Source of the DNA: Sambucus nigra | Lineage: Eukaryota > Streptophyta > Magnoliopsida > Dipsacales > Adoxaceae | DNA: 64,000 nt | Reading direction: 5' to 3' | Assembly: GCA_949130495.1 (NCBI GenBank) | Contig: OX422215.1 | Coordinates: 526,177,755 to 526,241,754 of the forward strand | Program-made: the position numbers and the translations under genes | The notes under the pieces: model-generated | What the model was told of the DNA's origin: nothing | The model's database searches: none | The model's input: the letters and a program-made list of their open reading frames with translations, nothing else | Part shown: piece by piece, positions 1 through 11,244 of the stretch | Layout: each line of letters starts with the position of its first letter | Position numbering within the stretch: the stretch's first letter is position 1

Positions 1-2132
1 TGTGGCGTGATATAAAGAGATGGAGTCGCCAACCGAATTTTCACAAAACAAGCAAAAGAACAAGTCGCCAACTCAAGAGTGCAGTATCAAAGACAAATTG
101 ATGCTTACGAAACCAATAGTTCAAAGGTTAGGGGGCTAAGTTACGGAATGAGAAGGTGTTAGGTACCTAACCCGACCTTTCGGTCTCTCATGATATTGTG
201 TTACTATTTTCTTTAATTTCCTCTTGAAGTGTGTGTGTATACATAGATGGAGATCGGAATCGCCCGACTCTTATCATAGAAAAGATAGAGTGAGGTCATC
301 CATAGAAATGTCCTCAAAATAATATTAGAATATATAATGTGTGCGCTTATCGAGATATTAATCACTATAATGAAATGATAATATTTGTTAGATAAAATGC
401 AAATATGAATCTCAAATATGATACATAGAGTAATATATAAGTAAAAAGGATGAAAAGATGAAGATCAAAAAATTAAAAAATTGGACTCGAGTCTTAGGTT
501 TTAGCTCGAAATGCATAGCCTATAAAGTTGTCAAAGTCCATGTGGTTCGCATGAGGAATAAGTTTGAGGTTTGTCCCATAGATTTGAACGGAAGTTTACT
601 ATATATGTGTGTGTAGAAAATATATTTTTAGTTTTGAGAGATTATGATGGAAAATCCCGTGGGAATTTATAGGGGTAACCCTCTTTTTCTTTGTTTTGGT
701 GTTTTTACAGAAAATAAACTATGCACAATATGACGAATAAAGGATGAGGGGTTAATATGTATGAACTAAAGTAAAAAAAATCTAGATTAGAATTTATGGA
801 ACTTATGTGAAAATAAAGAAATTTAAAGGGAGAGGCGAATATTAGGACCTTCTTTGGAGAATTGAGGTTTGATCTCGATCCTTGATGAGTTACCTTGAAT
901 GTTGGGATGAGTGTTCGATGAGAGAGAAGGAGATTTTTCTAAATTGGGTATGAAAATGATTGGAATGAAATATGCAAAGGAATTTCACACAAGGAAATTT
1001 TGCTGGTTGCAAGTGAATGTTACCAGATCACTGATATTGATGGATCTGAGGTGTCTAGAGAGTGAAATCATGCCATCCTTTTATAGGGTAGGGGTTGCCG
1101 ATCGTCATAGCCCTATCCCTGCCAATCGATTAGTAATCATAGACACACTACTGATTGATAGGGAAATAGACCTTCCAATCGGTAGTCTCGTTTATTGAAA
1201 AACGGTTGTAGAATGCAATTCGTAAATCCAAATTGTGCATGGGTAATACCATTATAAAGGTAATTTATATGCCTTCAAGAGTCCTTTCAGACTCTCCTAG
1301 GTCCGGGAGTTGACATTTGGTCAAACGGGGCTCAAAAGCGCTCGTTGGTCCTTTGGACGAGAGATCGTCGGAAGGTAATGGATAGTTCATCCAAACCGTA
1401 AGTCATAATCACGCACTGGACTGATCATTGGAAAGTTTATGCAAGGTAATTTGACATTCCAAAGAGATTCTCTCATTTTCGAGAGTTAACTTTGGTCAAA
1501 CGGGCTTGATAGTGCCCGGTGACCCTTCGGAGTAAAATAGATTATTCGTTCGTACTGTAAGGCTGATTCGTGCACAGGGTGGACCGTTAGAAAGGGTATT
1601 CAGTGCCCTTTGAAGATTCATTCATTCTTATTTGTGCTAAATAGTTTACCTTGGTCAAACCAAGCTCGGGAGCAGCCGGTGGCATCCGAATCAATTTTTG
1701 GGGGAAAATAGATTGTTCATCCGAATAGTTATGTCATTTAACGCATGGGGTAGATTATTGGAAAGGGGTTTTAGTTCCTTTCGAAGATCCATCGATATTT
1801 TTCTCTGACAATGGAGTTGACTGGGGTCAAAGTGGGTCCCAGGAGCGCCCGATGGCGCCTAGATTGGTTTTTGAATGTAAAATGGTCTGTTTGTCTGAAT
1901 TGTTAAGCTGATTAGCGCACGAGGCAGACCGTTGGAAAGGGGATTGAGATCCCTTTGAAGATTTATTGCGATTTCCCTCTAACGATGGAGTTGACTGGAG
2001 TCAAATGGAGCTCGGGTGCACCCGATGGCCTCTAGATTGGTACTCAGAGTATGACCTAGGGTTAGTAGTGAATTGGGGAGGTGATAAGGACCTAAGGAGA
2101 GACTTAGGGGGTACTAGAATGTGGTGTCTACA
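1..2132 (+). mobile_element. Truncated LTR-like segment of an Ogre/Tat-like retrotransposon
   Basis: The segment ends in GGTGTCTACA (2123-2132), a terminus typical of plant gypsy LTRs that begin TGTAGACACC. Near its left edge it carries GGAGTCGCCAAC (about 30-41) followed by a GGTGTTAGGTACC-type block (about 155-167), which resembles a module I know from LTR-proximal parts of Ogre/Tat elements. No convincing coding region is seen; the short open frames show no recognisable domain. The left end lies outside the window, so neither a partner LTR nor a target duplication can be tested. It directly abuts a Tekay gag remnant on the minus strand, suggesting insertion into that gag. The family assignment is inference. 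Confidence 0.4.
1310..2050. repeat. Degenerate tandem repeat, ~158-176 bp period, 4-5 units
   Basis: A recurring block begins with a 'TTGG/CTGG.GTCAAA' motif near 1317, 1493, 1651, 1820 and 1995. Each unit then shows a C-rich '..CGG/CCCGATGGC' stretch, a 'GATT.GTTC.T.CGA..' stretch, a 'GCAC(A/G).GG..GA.CGTTGGAAAG' stretch and 'CCTTTGAAGATTCATT'. The units have diverged strongly, so the array is old. It lies inside the LTR-like segment that ends at 2132. Confidence 0.7.
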
Positions 2133-2442
2133 GGTGGACCTTATGAAATGCCTCCCTCACTCTCTACCAATCTTATTTCCCCAGGTGGGCCTCGACAACC
2201 TGTGCCCACTAGTTGCTATAGTGGTTGAGACTGAGAAAAGTGGAGTGCCATGGAATTCATAGTGGCGTTAACTTCCCATGCCAAAATAGTGACCAACTCT
2301 GTGACTGTCATTCCACTGCGGTGGTTGTGGATACGACTGCGGTGCCTCTCTCTCATAGTGGTTGGGGCTGTGGCTCCTGCTGAGCCCCTCTCTCATCGAT
2401 TCTCACCGCCGCCCTCGTCGATCGTCCTCTCCTTGGTGGCAT
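2133..2442 (-). pseudogene. gag: 5' fragment of a Tekay/Del-type gypsy gag
   Basis: An ATG at 2442 (minus strand) begins a peptide MPPRRGRSTRAAV, the characteristic basic start of Gag in Tekay/Del chromoviruses. It lies about 190 bp after the primer-binding site of the neighbouring LTR, the expected place. The frame then hits several stops (after about 29 residues and repeatedly beyond) and homology fades before 2133, where another element's terminus begins. The rest of gag and all of pol are absent, so this is a dead fragment. Gag would form the virus-like particle in the cytoplasm. The identification rests on the N-terminal motif plus the LTR-PBS context. Confidence 0.65.
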
Positions 2443-2609
2443 CTGAAATTAGATCGAATTGTATGAGTTGACCATCAATAAAACTTTAATAGCTGAAGAA
2501 CGTAACCTCAAATACATAAACATGAATGCAATAGTCCTAATAATAGGGTTCTATATCAAAGAACACTACGCTGAAATCGTAGTAAGCCGCACAAATCCTA
2601 TAAGCACCA

Positions 2610-2631
2610 GAACCAAATGCTTTGATAACAT
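2610..2631 (-). other. Primer-binding site of the Tekay-like element (initiator tRNA-Met type)
   Basis: On the minus strand, just after the LTR end GGCGTGTCA, the sequence TGTTATCAAAGCATTTGG matches, with changes, the plant TGGTATCAGAGC primer site. The better preserved copy at 26,056 reads TGGTATCAAAGCATGG, confirming the alignment. Confidence 0.65.
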
Positions 2632-3211
2632 TTATGACACGCCACCTATATTAATAACGGGTGATCAATCCTATATCAAAATAGACATGAATCTCATTTG
2701 GTTCATTCTTAGCATCACTGTTGAAAGACTTTTTAAATTACTAACCATCTATGTTAAATTAAGCCGATTGCAATTATAGTCTTTCATGAACGTAAAAACG
2801 TGAGGAAATAGAAATAATATAACCCATCGACAACAAATATAAGAGTCTGAATCATCACATGATAAATAGATAGATAATGAATACCGAATAAACCATCGGT
2901 TCCAAAACAAAAATCCAAATAATAAGTCTAAAGAAATAAAAATGAATCCAAATACACTATCTAATAAATAAAACTAAACGAAAGTCAATTGAAGGGGAAA
3001 GATGCCCAAATTAAGTATTAAATCAAAATCCTAATCTAGGAATGAATAACTAAAGCATTTACGCAAAATCTTACAGGCCTTCACAAGTGCTGTAGCTACA
3101 CATCTCGGGATTGAGTCATTAAGCTTAGCATCCCTATGACTGGTCACTTAAAATATTTTGGAAAATATTTTTAACACGGGTCAGAGCCCAAAACCTTTTG
3201 AAAATATTTAC

Positions 3212-4165
3212 TGATGATGCTGGAAATAGTACCACCCTTCAAGGTGTTTGTGAGCTCAATTCAATGTTAACAATGGTAGCACGCGTATATAGCAAATATA
3301 AGAGAATGATGTGAGGAGAAGAGGAATCACACCGGAATATAAGTGGTTCATCCAATTAGGCCTATGTCCACTGTGCAAGTGTATGGTGTGTATTACTGTA
3401 TGGGTTCTCTAATGGCCATAGATACAAACTCTCAAGCTTTCTCTTTATACTGTGTATTTGAACAGAGTTTCATCTAGGGTTGCTAATTTTGGGTCCCTTT
3501 CTAAGAAGGAGAAGATAAGTATTTATAGTGCCTGGGGGGCGTAGTGTACCCCCCATGCATATAAAGAGCATGTGTGTGTTGATCTAGCTAATATGATGAA
3601 GACATCTGTCCCTGTCATATGTAGAGAATGACGATAAAATATTCCCCCCACGTGGGGGGAATGATTTGTTATAACTGACTTGTGTCCACGTGTCGTTGTC
3701 CATACATGTTAGTAGGTGCTCGACCCCAGTTCTTGGTGATAACCTCGTCCAGGAAGAGTCCGAGGTTGGTAAGGTCTTGATGCCTACCCAATCCGAGATG
3801 AACCATAATGGTCTCGGCTTAAGTGAAGCCGAGGAGGGGTATTAAGGTCGGCCTGGGCCGAGGTTAAGCTGGAGTATGTCAGGAACATCGGTTGATTAAC
3901 TTCTGGGGTTGGCCTTGATGGAAGTTTAGCTTCTGTAACCTCGGCCTATTCTTAGCCAAGGTTGTCAGCCAGGAAATGATCTGATGAATATCTATTCCAT
4001 GTGCCATGAGGACTTCTCTTGATGAGGTTAGTAGTAACCTCGACCATGGCCGACCTTGCCATGACCGAGGCTGTTGGTCAACGATCCTTGGCCCTTCTAA
4101 CCTCGGCCATGTCCTTGGCCGAGGCTGATGTCTCAGAGTCGAGGTGGTGTATTTGGGGCATATCA
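3212..4165 (-). repeat. 3' LTR of the Tat element
   Basis: It begins TGATGATGCTGG on the plus strand and ends CATATCA, about 93% identical by eye to 13,914-14,866. It contains the same inverted TATA box (3520-3528) and several GAGGT/ACCTC-rich blocks. Confidence 0.93.
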
Positions 4166-4180
4166 ATCACCCCCTATTCC
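4166..4180 (-). other. Polypurine tract of the Tat element
   Basis: On the minus strand GGAATAGGGGGTGAT directly precedes the 3' LTR. This is where plus-strand DNA synthesis would be primed. Confidence 0.75.
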
Positions 4181-4750
4181 TTAGTTACCTGTATAGTCAG
4201 GTATCTAAGGGGTATATCGGTCCGAGGTTGGATTTCTTCAAGTGTCAAATATCATCTTGACAAGTGTCAACCATTGGAATAGGTAACATACCTGACAGGT
4301 TTAATGATGGCTGTCTTTTGGGCTCCCAAGGCAATCATGGGCCTTGGGAGGTGTGCTCCCATACTTAGGGTTTAATCCCCCAACCTTCTCTTTCTTCCTC
4401 ATTTCTTTCCTTCTCTTGGCTCGACTTGCTCCTGCAGCTCCCTCTCTTTAGAAAAGCTCCGGTTTGAAGCATTTTGGTGGTGATTTTTCACAATTTCTTC
4501 CTTCTTCCTTACCACTTTATCTTCAGGTATCCTCTGCCATTCTTTCTTCTTCATTTTTCCCGTCTTCTTCTTACTTTTGCATTTTCTGGTGAGTTTTTGG
4601 AGATTTTCTGTGAGATCTTCATTTTTTCTGGCGAATTGTTCTCGTGTGTTCTTTGTGGTCATTGTTCTAGGTTTGATAGTTTGATCTTTACTCTCATTTG
4701 CCAATCCTATTTATTGTTTAAGAGAGTTGTAAGTGTAGGGTCTGTCTCTT

Positions 4751-7181
4751 ATGCTCAAACCTCTTTACCAACTCTTAGAGGAGTTCCCCTCTCTCAGAGA
4801 GAAGGCTTCAGAGAAAATTAGGCAAATAGAAAGAGTGTAGGAGGAAGCTCGTAGGTCAGAGGAATTCCCCCTCAGACCTATCTTTCCACCACCTCTGAAG
4901 GTCTTATATCCTAAACCATCCGAACCGGTTAACCAAGCAGAGGTCCCTGCTAAGCCGTCGCCAATGTATGAGTCCGAGTCATCCTCCTCAGACCCTATGT
5001 CTGTGGACTCTTTTCGAGAGGATATGGATTTCTCAACTCGGTAAGATCAGTCCCCTGATTAAGTAGAGGTTTCCAGTCGAGCCTCGTCCCATAAAAGTCC
5101 CACAAAAGTTCAAGCACATCAACCTCTTTCTCTGAGGTTGAAATTGTTGGGCCTAGTGTGGCGGTTCCCCCAATCCTTGATGCCATACCCTTGTCGGCTG
5201 TCACAGGGGCTGAGTTCACTCAGAGGTTTCCAAGTGGAACCCAATCGTCTGCTCAGGCCGACATCGAGTTAGATGATGATGATGCTAAGAGTGATGTTGA
5301 CGTCCCTGAGGCAGCCTAGATTGAGAGTACAGTTAGTGAGGTCAACCTTCTTTGCTTCAGGTACTTATACTCCATCAGCCCCTCCATAAAGCTTAGGAGA
5401 CCTCTGGAGGAAAAGAGGTCTTACCACGACCGAGATGGTGAGATCTTCCTTTACGAGCAGATGTTCAAGTTGGGATTTTGTCTGCCCATCCATCCCATCA
5501 TCAGGTCTATACTAGCTTATATCAAATTGGCCTCTTCCTAGTTGTCACCCAATACTTGGAGGGTGATAATTGGGGCCATTGTCTTATGGAGGTTTATTCA
5601 TCACTCAGACCTTCCAGTCCAAGTCTTTGTAGGATGCTATGTCCCTTTATCTGCCAGAAACCATCTGAGTTATTATCATTTTATAGCTCGGAAACCTGAA
5701 AAGAATATGCTTCAGATAACTCAAACTTCTAATCATAATTAGAAGCCACGTTACTTCTTTGCCTCAGGGCCATGGGAATTCGGCCCATGTGCCCCCTTTT
5801 CCCCACTAGAGCCGAGGATGCCTATAATATGGGGAAATGTTACAATGGCTGCTAAGGCCGACCCTGGTCTAAGCCTACAAAATCTTTAGAAGGTCAAAGA
5901 CCTTCAGGATTAGGGGGCACATGGTCTGCTCGTAAGATTTGAACACCTGATGACCCCTCACTACCTCTCTGAGACTGGTTTAGGGGGAAGTTCTCTTATA
6001 GAGCTTGGTAAGTTTCTTGTTTCAACAAGTTATACCTCTGAATATATGCATATCTGATTCTCTAACTCAGACCCTCTTATTTTGCAGAGCGTCCGAAGGG
6101 AATATCTGACGAGCTTTGGGAAATGGCAGCACCAAGTTTGATGAAGCTCATCAAAAAGGCTGGTCTGGCTGCTCCTCTTCCCCCTCCATCTGCCTCAAGG
6201 GCTGAGGCCACCAAGAAGAGGAAGGTTTCTGCCCCTGCCCCTAAGGATCAGAGGCAGAAGAAAAAAGGGGGAGATCGAGCCATCCCCATTTCCTCTGAGG
6301 ACGCATTGGCTGCTTGTATAGAGAAACTAAAAATCAATGATAGCATCATAGGGCATAGTTTGTAGGCGTTGGATGCCATCGGCTCTACTATGACTGATGC
6401 TGACAAACGTTTTTGTCGATCTATGGACACTCCTCTGCTGATCAAGTTTGGCCTTCATAGGTCTATTTATGTATGACTTTGGATTTCAGTTTATCTTCGA
6501 AGTGTAACCTATTCTTTGTATTGTAACTTATATATACGACCACATGATTTATAGGGCCTTGCTGCTATGCATCATCTTGCCAGTTGGACCCTGAAGAAGT
6601 TACCCATCATCCAGAAAGGCTAAGAGGCCGAGAAGGTGCAAAGTACTCTGAGGGCAGAGGTAGACCGTCTGAAGGCTTCATTTGATGGGTATGACAAAAA
6701 GGCTAAGGAGTTGGAGAACGATATCTCTAAGCTAAAAAAGGACCATACCATTGCTCTGAAGGCTAAGGACGATGCTCTTCAGCAAAAGGTCGACGCAGTA
6801 GTGAAGGCAGCTCTTGAGGATGCTTCTGAGGGGATTTTAGCCAATTACAAAGTCTCCGATGAATTCATCAGCTTTGGCTTTGAGTACCTCTAGAGAGGTA
6901 TTAAGGCTACTAGAAAGTGGGCGGCCGTTAAGGAAAAGGAGTCGAGTAGCTTGAAAGCCTCTGACTTCGTGGGTCTGGGTTTTGCTAACCCCCAATTCGC
7001 CCAAGCACTTCAGGAGGTCGAAGAGGAAGATACTTCCCCAGCAGAGACTTCACCTCAGGATATTGCAGAGACTAAAGGAGCTAACCCTAGAGAGGATGGG
7101 GCCGAGGTGACCAATGTTGGCCAGAGGAATCAGGCCGAGGATGCCAACACTCTCCCTTCGAATTCTGAGGCTATTTTGTGA
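4751..7181 (+). pseudogene. Antisense gene of the Tat element (gypsy-type 'Transposase_28'-like protein)
   Basis: The gene runs against gag-pol between integrase and the 3' LTR. An ATG at 4751 opens an acidic, Ser/Pro-rich N-terminal region. Around 5395-5880 the peptide includes FLYEQMFKLGFCLP, then LSPNTWRVIIGAIVLWR and YHFIARK. This pattern matches the plant 'putative gypsy type transposon' domain. A Lys-rich linker follows (6123-6365), then a coiled coil (6636-6893) and an acidic tail ending at TGA 7179-7181. Splice signals support introns at about 5040-5133, 6008-6087 (GTAAGT..TTTTGCAG) and about 6471-6554. At least five in-frame stops are TAG or TAA where Gln is expected. The function of such antisense genes is unknown; I do not assign one. 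Confidence 0.75.
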
Positions 7182-7389
7182 AGCTTTTATACTTTTTTGT
7201 AATCCCTGATTAGTTGTAACGTCTGAAGAACATCGTCAGCTCATATTTTTGTATTTTATAATTAGATGATAACCTCTGAGGGGGGTTTTTATTTCTTCAT
7301 TTGTTTATTTGTTGAATGCTTCTTTACCATGCGATGTTTAGCTCTGAAGTCTTGTTGCAATGATGTCTGTTTAAACTTAAATTAATAGT

Positions 7390-7720
7390 CTTACCTCAGA
7401 CTTTGTCACCAAATAATAATGTTATAAGGTCTGAGGTCATTAACTAATATGTCATCATCACAAATAGTATCACCAAATTAATGATGTTAGGGGTTTGAGG
7501 TCATCCAAGTATGATGTCTGACCTCAGACCTTGTCACCGAATAATGATGTTATAAGCTCTGAGGTCATCAACTAAGATGTCATCCTCATAAATAATATCA
7601 CCAAATAATGATGTTAGGGGTCTGAGGTCATCCAAGTATGATGTCTGACCTCAGACCTTGTCACCAAATAACGGTGTTATAAGGTCTGAGGTCATCAACT
7701 AAGATGTTATCCTCATACAT
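7390..7720. repeat. Tandem repeat, ~127-128 bp, about 2.6 copies
   Basis: Anchor 'CCTCAGAC(T/C)TTGTCACC' occurs at 7394, 7522 and 7649. Each unit contains pairs of 'TCTGAGGTCAT' and 'AATGATGTTA' blocks. The array lies between the antisense gene and integrase, in the 3' untranslated part of the element, a location known in Tat elements to spawn satellite repeats. Confidence 0.85.
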
Positions 7721-7820
7721 TCTATCATTAGAGCACAATGAAGCAAGAATTAACATGGAAACTGATCTCTCATTAATAATCTCTTCATAAGATGGTACAT
7801 TTACATAAATTTTTGCAACA

Positions 7821-9109
7821 TCATATGTAATACTTATTTAGGTGATATGCATTCCATGGGTTGGCAAAAGGTTCCCCTTCTAGGTTTTCTAGCCTGTAGG
7901 TCCCGGGTATAACCTCTTCTGTCACTTTGTAGGGACCATGCCAGTTTTGGTGGAGTTTGTTTGTTTTCTGTAATGTCTTCTTCAGTACTAAGTCTCCCAC
8001 GGTAATGGGTCTTGACTTCACCCTCTGATTGTAGAATTTTACTGTTCGCTGCTGGTAAGCTGCTTGTCTAATTTATGTGTCTTCCCTTCTCTCTTCAATC
8101 AGATCTAGGTCTAGTCTCCTTTCTTCCCCATTTTTATCAGGGTCATAGGTATGAACACAATGAGTAGGGAGTCCCACTTTCGTTGGTATGACGACCTCTG
8201 AACCATGTGCTAGTATAAACGGGGTCTCTCCTGTCGGTGTTCTTACCGTTGTCCTGTAGGCCCACAACAATAAACCTCCTCAGTCCATATCCCTTTGCTT
8301 CTTCTAACCTCTTCTTGACTCCGTCGAGGATTGTTCTGTTTGTGACTTCCGTCTGACCGTTTGCCTGAGGTCGGCTAGGAGATGAGAAGAACTGCTTTAT
8401 CCCAACTCTTTCGCAATACTTTTCTAAAGAGGAGTTCTTGAACTGAGTTCCATTATCTGAGATGAGAGTGTTTGGGATGCCATGTCTTCATATGATGTTT
8501 CTCCAAATAAATTGGAAGATCTTCTGTTCTATGATCATTATCATCGGTTCTGCCTCTACCCACTTTGAGAAGTAGTCAATGACAACTATCAAAAATCAGT
8601 AATTATTGGTAGCTCTTTGTAGGGGTCCTACTAAGTCAATTCCCCATAGCCATGGGTAAGTGATTGACGTCATAGGTTGATGAGGTTGATGCAGCATCTT
8701 TGGCCAACGTTGGCTACCAGTACCCCTGTGTAATAATTCTCTTGGCCAAGGGTCTTCCTCCTATGTGACTGGAGCGAGAACCCTCATGTACCTCCTGTAA
8801 AATGTGAGGAACTTCTGTGGGATGGACACATCTGAGGAGAGGAAATAGGAATCCCTTCTTGTATAGGACGTCCCCTACTGTGGAGAATTTCACTGCCCTG
8901 TACCTTAGCTTCCTCCTCTCTAGCTTGGACACTGGTAACTCTCCCTCTTTGATATATCGGAGGAGGGGGTCCATCCATGAGTCTCTTAGGTTCAAGTTGA
9001 GAAAAGGTTTGCTAACCTCCTCCTCCTCCTCAATGTTTGCTTTTTGTAAGACCTCGACTGGAACTGTCCTTCTGATGTCTATCTTTGTTGCTGAAACTAG
9101 CCTTGCCAA
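7821..9109 (-). pseudogene. pol: Tat integrase, frameshifted
   Basis: Integrase inserts the cDNA into nuclear DNA. The N-terminal zinc-finger half (9109-8714) includes LRCVHPTEVPHILQEVHEG and GRPLAKRIITQGYW, typical of plant gypsy HHCC regions. The catalytic core lies in 8300-8700 and is interrupted. The core end at 8270-8073 shows LWAYRTTVRTPTGETPF. The C-terminal part (8021-7821) shows GDLVLKK..KLHQNWHGPYKV..GTYRL, the usual gypsy C-terminal domain. The frame changes between 8714 and 8270 and stops occur, so no full-length integrase can be made. Confidence 0.85.
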
Positions 9110-9130
9110 TGCATCTGCGTGGCTATTATT

Positions 9131-9502
9131 TTATCGAGGCACTCTGTTTAGTTTTTCTTCTTCAAAATATTCCAACATCATTCTCACCCTCTTCAGATAC
9201 TTAGCCATCCTTTCATCATTGGCCTCATAGACCCCCAATACTTGATTGACAACTAACCTTGAGTCGCTATGAAGTAGGAGTCGTCTTACTCCCAGAGTCT
9301 TTGCCAATGAGAGACCCGCTATCATGGCCTCATATTCTGACTCGCTGTTAGATGCCTTGAAGTTGAACCTCAAAGCGTATTCAATGTTGGCACCATCTGG
9401 AGCTGAAAGTATCATCCCTGCACCGCTTCCACTGTCACAGGAAGAACAATCAACGAAGAGATTCCAAATGTCTGTATCTGATGAGAAGACCCCTTCTGAC
9501 AT
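9131..9502 (-). CDS. pol: Second (archaeal-type) RNase H domain of the Tat polyprotein
   Basis: The frame encodes NLFVDCSSCDSGSGAGMI, then NSESEYEAMIAGLSLAK, then LLLHSDSRLVVNQVLG. These supply the expected Asp (FVD), Glu (SEYEA) and Asp (SDSRL) positions of an RNase HI fold. It sits between the normal retrotransposon RNase H and integrase. A duplicated RNase H at this place is a hallmark of the Tat lineage. The usual FVDGSS is FVDCSS here. It belongs to the pol polyprotein; the open stretch is just the piece between stop codons. Confidence 0.85.
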   Translation of the reverse strand: MSEGVFSSDTDIWNLFVDCSSCDSGSGAGMILSAPDGANIEYALRFNFKASNSESEYEAMIAGLSLAKTLGVRRLLLHSDSRLVVNQVLGVYEANDERMAKYLKRVRMMLEYFEEEKLNRVPR

Positions 9503-9586
9503 GATTCCTTCCCTGAAGAGGTACCAGGCCTCCTCGTTCTCCGCTACTCTGCTCCTGATCTCCTTGGATATGACCTCTTCCTGGCT

Positions 9587-10081
9587 TCAGAAGATGTTTG
9601 GTGCAACCTCTTCCTTTTCTCGGAAGACATTGTTGTTTGACCCCTCAGTACCCACTAGGTCATTCTCTACCTCTGCCTCTTTCCATGTGAACTCAACAAC
9701 AAAGTCTGCAAGGGCCTGCCCTTTGACGGCTGCCCTAGGTTGGTAAGTAAGGTCATACTCCCCCAACTCAATGGCCCAGGTCATCAATCTTCCAGACTTC
9801 TCAGGTTTATGTAGAACCTGTCTTAGTGGGGAATCGGTGAGGATGACCATGGAATGGGCTTGGAAGTAGGTCTTCATCTTCCTTGAAGCATGTATCACGG
9901 CGTAGGCTAAATTTTCCATACGAGGATAATTTTTCTCAGACCCTTGAAGGGTTTTGCTGTTAAAATACACAGGTCTTTGGATTCCAACGTCTTCTCGTAC
10001 TATGGCTGCACTGATGGCCGATTCAGAGACCGCTAGATAAACATACAATTTCTCTCCTAATATGGGCCGAGATAATAACAA
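9587..10081 (-). CDS. pol: Retrotransposon RNase H domain
   Basis: The peptide reads LYVYLAVSESAISAAIVRED, RPVYFNSKTLQGSEKNYPRM, ENLAYAVIHASRKMKTYF and ILTDSPLRQVLHKPEKSGRL, the standard gypsy RNase H that degrades RNA in the RNA/DNA hybrid. It continues the RT domain after a frameshift near 10,245, so it is in a different frame from the RT at 10,057-10,791. The tail (WAIELGEYDL..ALADF) leads into the second RNase H. Confidence 0.88.
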   Translation of the reverse strand: MLLSRPILGEKLYVYLAVSESAISAAIVREDVGIQRPVYFNSKTLQGSEKNYPRMENLAYAVIHASRKMKTYFQAHSMVILTDSPLRQVLHKPEKSGRLMTWAIELGEYDLTYQPRAAVKGQALADFVVEFTWKEAEVENDLVGTEGSNNNVFREKEEVAPNIF

Positions 10082-10791
10082 GGGAGACCCAAGGTAAGGC
10101 TTGAGTTGGTTAAAAGCTTATTTGAACTCTTCATCCCACTGGAAGGCCTTTCTAAGCACTTTAAAGAATATAAGATACTTGTCTGTTGCTCTAGAAACAA
10201 ACCTATTGAGTGCAGCCACTCTCCCCGTGAGTCTTTAGACGTCCTTGGCGTCTTCATGTCAAGCAAAGCCTTGATTTTCTCAGGGTTTGCTTCGATTCCT
10301 CTTTGATTGACGATAAATACAAGAAACTTCTCAGCTCCTACCCCAAAGACACACTTCGTTGGGTTGAGTTTCATCCAGTACAAGTCCATAGTATCGAAGG
10401 CCTTTTCAAGGTCTGCCACATGAGTGCAGGCCTTTAAGCTCTTCGTCAGCATATCGTCTACATACACCTCCATAGTCTTACCTATTTGATCTTCAAACAT
10501 CTTATTCACAAGACATTGATATGTCACCCCCGTATTTTTTAGACCGGAGGGCATCAATATGTAGCAGTTCGTCCCTTTATCGGTAATGAAGGATGTCTTC
10601 TCTGAGTCTTTCGTATTCATGAAGATCTGATTGTAGCCTGAATATGCGTCCATGAAGCTCATGAACTCATGCCCTACAGTGGCATCTACCATCTGGTCTA
10701 TTCGAGGTAAGGGATAGCTGTCTTTTGGGAAAGACTTGTTCAGGTCAGTGAAATCAATGCACATTCTCCACTTTCCATTGGCTTTGGTCAC
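10057..10791 (-). CDS. pol: Reverse transcriptase domain of the Tat element
   Basis: The frame shows ANGKWRMCIDFTDLNKSFPK, SYPLPRIDQMVDATVGHEF, MSFMDAYSGYNQI, MPSGLKNTGVTYQ and the catalytic box EVYVDDM with both aspartates. The thumb region follows (LNPTKCVFGVGAEKFL). Near 10,245 a small indel throws the frame off, so the last ~60 residues of the open stretch are out-of-frame sequence; the true continuation is in the RNase H frame. RT copies the RNA in cytoplasmic particles. Confidence 0.9.
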   Translation of the reverse strand: MTKANGKWRMCIDFTDLNKSFPKDSYPLPRIDQMVDATVGHEFMSFMDAYSGYNQIFMNTKDSEKTSFITDKGTNCYILMPSGLKNTGVTYQCLVNKMFEDQIGKTMEVYVDDMLTKSLKACTHVADLEKAFDTMDLYWMKLNPTKCVFGVGAEKFLVFIVNQRGIEANPEKIKALLDMKTPRTSKDSRGEWLHSIGLFLEQQTSILYSLKCLERPSSGMKSSNKLLTNSSLTLGLPCYYLGPY

Positions 10792-11244
10792 GATGACTAC
10801 ATTCGATAACCACTCCGGATATATGACTTCTCTAATAAACTCAGCCTATTCTAGTTTTTTAACCTCTTCCCGGATAACGTCGTACTTCTCCCTGGAGTAA
10901 ACTCTTCAACTTTGTTTGATAGGCCTGGCATCTTTGGTCACGTTAAGCTTGTGACACATAACCTTAGGGCTGATACCGACCATGTCTGCATGACTCCAAG
11001 TGAAGACACTCTTCCTCTTCCTCAAGAAGTTTATTAGCTCTTCCTTGATTTCTATTTTTAAGGCTTTGCCGACCTGGATGGTTTTTTTCGGTTCGTCCTC
11101 ATTGAGGATGATGGATTCTACCTCTTCCGCGGCCTCTCCCTTCTTTAATTTTGTTTCATCTCTTGGGTCAAGTGTATCAATGCTATAAGTGGTGGTTACC
11201 CTCTTATGGTCCTCTCTCTCTTCGATCGAGTTGAAGTAACATTC

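Noticed and set aside
911..1198. 95-residue open frame as a gene
   Set aside because: It has a GTG start, no recognisable domain and lies in an LTR-like repeat segment; coding cannot be supported.
8817..9746. Long plus-strand frames (137 and 140 residues) across the Tat pol
   Set aside because: They are shadows of the minus-strand integrase and RNase H domains.
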